A stretch of 24,681 bases of DNA from Pelargonium nanum (taxonomy: Eukaryota; Streptophyta; Magnoliopsida; Geraniales; Geraniaceae): NCBI GenBank assembly GCA_036897485.1, contig JAYMTF010001275.1, positions 1-24,681 on the forward strand, read 5' to 3'. This document shows, one piece after another, positions 23,233 to 24,681 of this stretch. The notes below the pieces were generated by a model. That model did not search any database. It was not told the DNA's origin and saw only the letters and a program-made list of their open reading frames with translations. Position 1 is the first letter of the stretch. Every line of letters begins with the position of its first letter. The position numbers were made by a program, and so were the translations under genes.

Positions 23233-23335
23233 TATATATATATAAAGGAAAAGGAGGGTTGGGTTGGTGCTTTACTGGTTTGCTAGGTCTCAGCTGTTGG
23301 GTGGGTTTAATGGTCGCATCTTCCAGGGTATATGC
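23233..23335 (-). promoter_or_regulatory. lncRNA promoter: TATA box and P1BS (PHR1-binding) site
   Basis: On the minus strand TTTATATATATATAC (about 23233-23247) is a strong TATA box. About 85 bases further upstream, GTATATGC (23328-23335) fits the P1BS consensus GNATATNC on both strands. PHR1-type Myb factors bind P1BS to switch on phosphate-starvation genes including IPS1. I found one site only; the search by eye covered about 1 kb upstream. Confidence 0.7.
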
Positions 23336-24304
23336 GGCGACCACCTGCTTTTTGCTCTTCACTTGCTCACCCCACGTTTTGCCCTTTTTCACCTTTATTT
23401 TATATATATACATATATTTTTATTATTTGTCTGCATTGATTTTAAATTTGAAAATGATTAGTCTACGCATGTATATTGCATGTAGACTGACGTGAGGCAA
23501 TCACAACCACACATGTCCTTGCATAGAAAGGGGATGAGGTGAGAGTCAGATAAATTTTAAAGAGAGAAAGATAATTTTTGTGGCTGAGAATGAGCCACGT
23601 CAGCCTACATGCTATATACATTCAACAATCATATTCTTTTTAAATTTGAGGCATATATATTTATGTATTACGAAATGTACTATTTTTTCGTTTGTGCTAT
23701 TCATGTAAGCAAGAGAGTACAAAATTTCAGTCAAATTGTTAACTAATTTGCATTTGATCATAAAGATAAATGAGCGAATTAGATTTTGAAATCCATTTTG
23801 GGTGTTTATTCAAGATGAAAATGATGATTTTTTTTTCGAAATTCATTATAAGATTTATATCTACCATATGATGTATAAATCAATTCATGCTACTCTTAGA
23901 TTTCATATGAGATTATTTCTCAATTCTTATATCCAAAATACATTGTGATGCATCTTATTGATCTGGAGTCAACAAAACACTTCAAACACGTATAGATGTA
24001 CGTATAACTCTTATACGTACAAGTCTTATATATTAGACTTTCAAATTGAAAATATTTTTGAATAGACGTTCACTTGATCACTTGTACTGAAATGCTTTGA
24101 ACTTGAACACCACGAAGTAGCACACCAGTGCTTTGATGCAATGTTGATGTCACCGCCTTAGAATCCTTGAGGCATTAGAGTCTTAAAAGTAGCCGGAGGA
24201 CCAAGTCTAAAAAATTGTCCCGGGGTGTACTACGCCCAAAATCTTCACTTACTCTCGGACATAGAACGGGAATTCAAGAGATTACCAATTTAGTGTATTT
24301 CACT
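23336..24304. other. Upstream flank of the lncRNA, no gene seen
   Basis: This is AT-rich sequence with no supported coding frame. An imperfect inverted repeat, GTCTACGCATG with GCATGTAGAC, spans about 23461-23487. It may include distal promoter of the lncRNA. Confidence 0.5.
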
Positions 24305-24681
24305 TAGGCCTTGTTTGGTAAGTCTACATTGCCTCTACTTGGATTGTCTATAGACTTTTTTTCCAGAAACAAATGTTTGGCAAACCAGCTTTTGGAGAAA
24401 TGTCTATAGACATTCATCATTTTTGGCTTGAAAAGGTCTACTTCTCACAGGAGGTTGGGAGCTCCTGTGAGATACTGTAGAAGCTCTACTTGAGTTTCAT
24501 ACCCAATATACCCCTGAAAATGTGATGCAAAATTACATATCCATCCTTCCCTCTCAACCGTCTCTCTCCCTCTGATAACCATATCTTTGTGTTTAATTGT
24601 CAACCACCATATTGAAGACAATCACCCGTTTCACCCACCACCATTAATCTTATGCAGAAAACAAATATCAGATAGTGATAG
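24305..24681. mobile_element. Possible start of a DNA transposon or MITE, cut by the window edge
   Basis: TTAGGCCTTGTTTGGTAAG (about 24305-24323) resembles the GGCCTTGTTTGG ends of many small plant DNA transposons. TGTCTATAGAC-like words recur at about 24347 and 24403. The other end is not in the window, so this is tentative. Confidence 0.3.

Noticed and set aside
23093..23495. Open frames on both strands over the lncRNA promoter and 5' region
   Set aside because: Low-complexity Tyr/Ile and Pro/His runs come from the TA repeat and pyrimidine-rich leader; there is no domain and the region is explained by the lncRNA.

Overview
The window is nuclear DNA from a flowering plant, most likely a eudicot. 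It is AT-rich, its genes are cut by GT-AG introns, and the protein families are plant-type. I cannot name the species. I rebuilt four protein-coding genes exon by exon. From left to right they are: a non-canonical poly(A)-polymerase-like nucleotidyltransferase (minus, 682-7395), a TRM1-type tRNA (guanine-26) dimethyltransferase (plus, 10962-13527), cytosolic ribosomal protein eS26/RPS26 (minus, 15411-16950) and mitochondrial manganese superoxide dismutase (minus, 18964-21834). A possible fifth gene, encoding an unrecognised 73-residue protein, lies on the minus strand at 8824-10200.

The most interesting locus makes no protein. The minus strand at about 22600-23205 looks like an IPS1/At4/Mt4-family long non-coding RNA, induced by phosphate starvation. 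Its core (22944-22967) is complementary to miR399 apart from a 3-nt central insertion, which is the target-mimic design that sequesters miR399 instead of being cut by it. A TATA box (about 23233-23246) and a PHR1-type P1BS site (GTATATGC, 23328-23335) are placed upstream as expected for a phosphate-starvation gene.

Transposon remains fill introns and spacers. They are a TRIM retrotransposon with both LTRs, PBS and PPT in intron 2 of the nucleotidyltransferase (3782-4076), a MITE-like unit beside it, two Stowaway-like MITEs, a 5'-truncated dead LINE between TRM1 and RPS26, and a decayed RNase H-like fragment that runs up to the TRM1 start codon.

The genes are not an operon, but their order is informative. 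Nucleotidyltransferase - TRM1 - RPS26 - Mn/Fe-SOD is the order I recall for Arabidopsis At3g56320-At3g56350, so this looks like an old conserved block. Three of the four products act on RNA or in translation. The RPS26 and SOD promoters carry telo-box or site II motifs, typical of nuclear genes for ribosomal and mitochondrial proteins.
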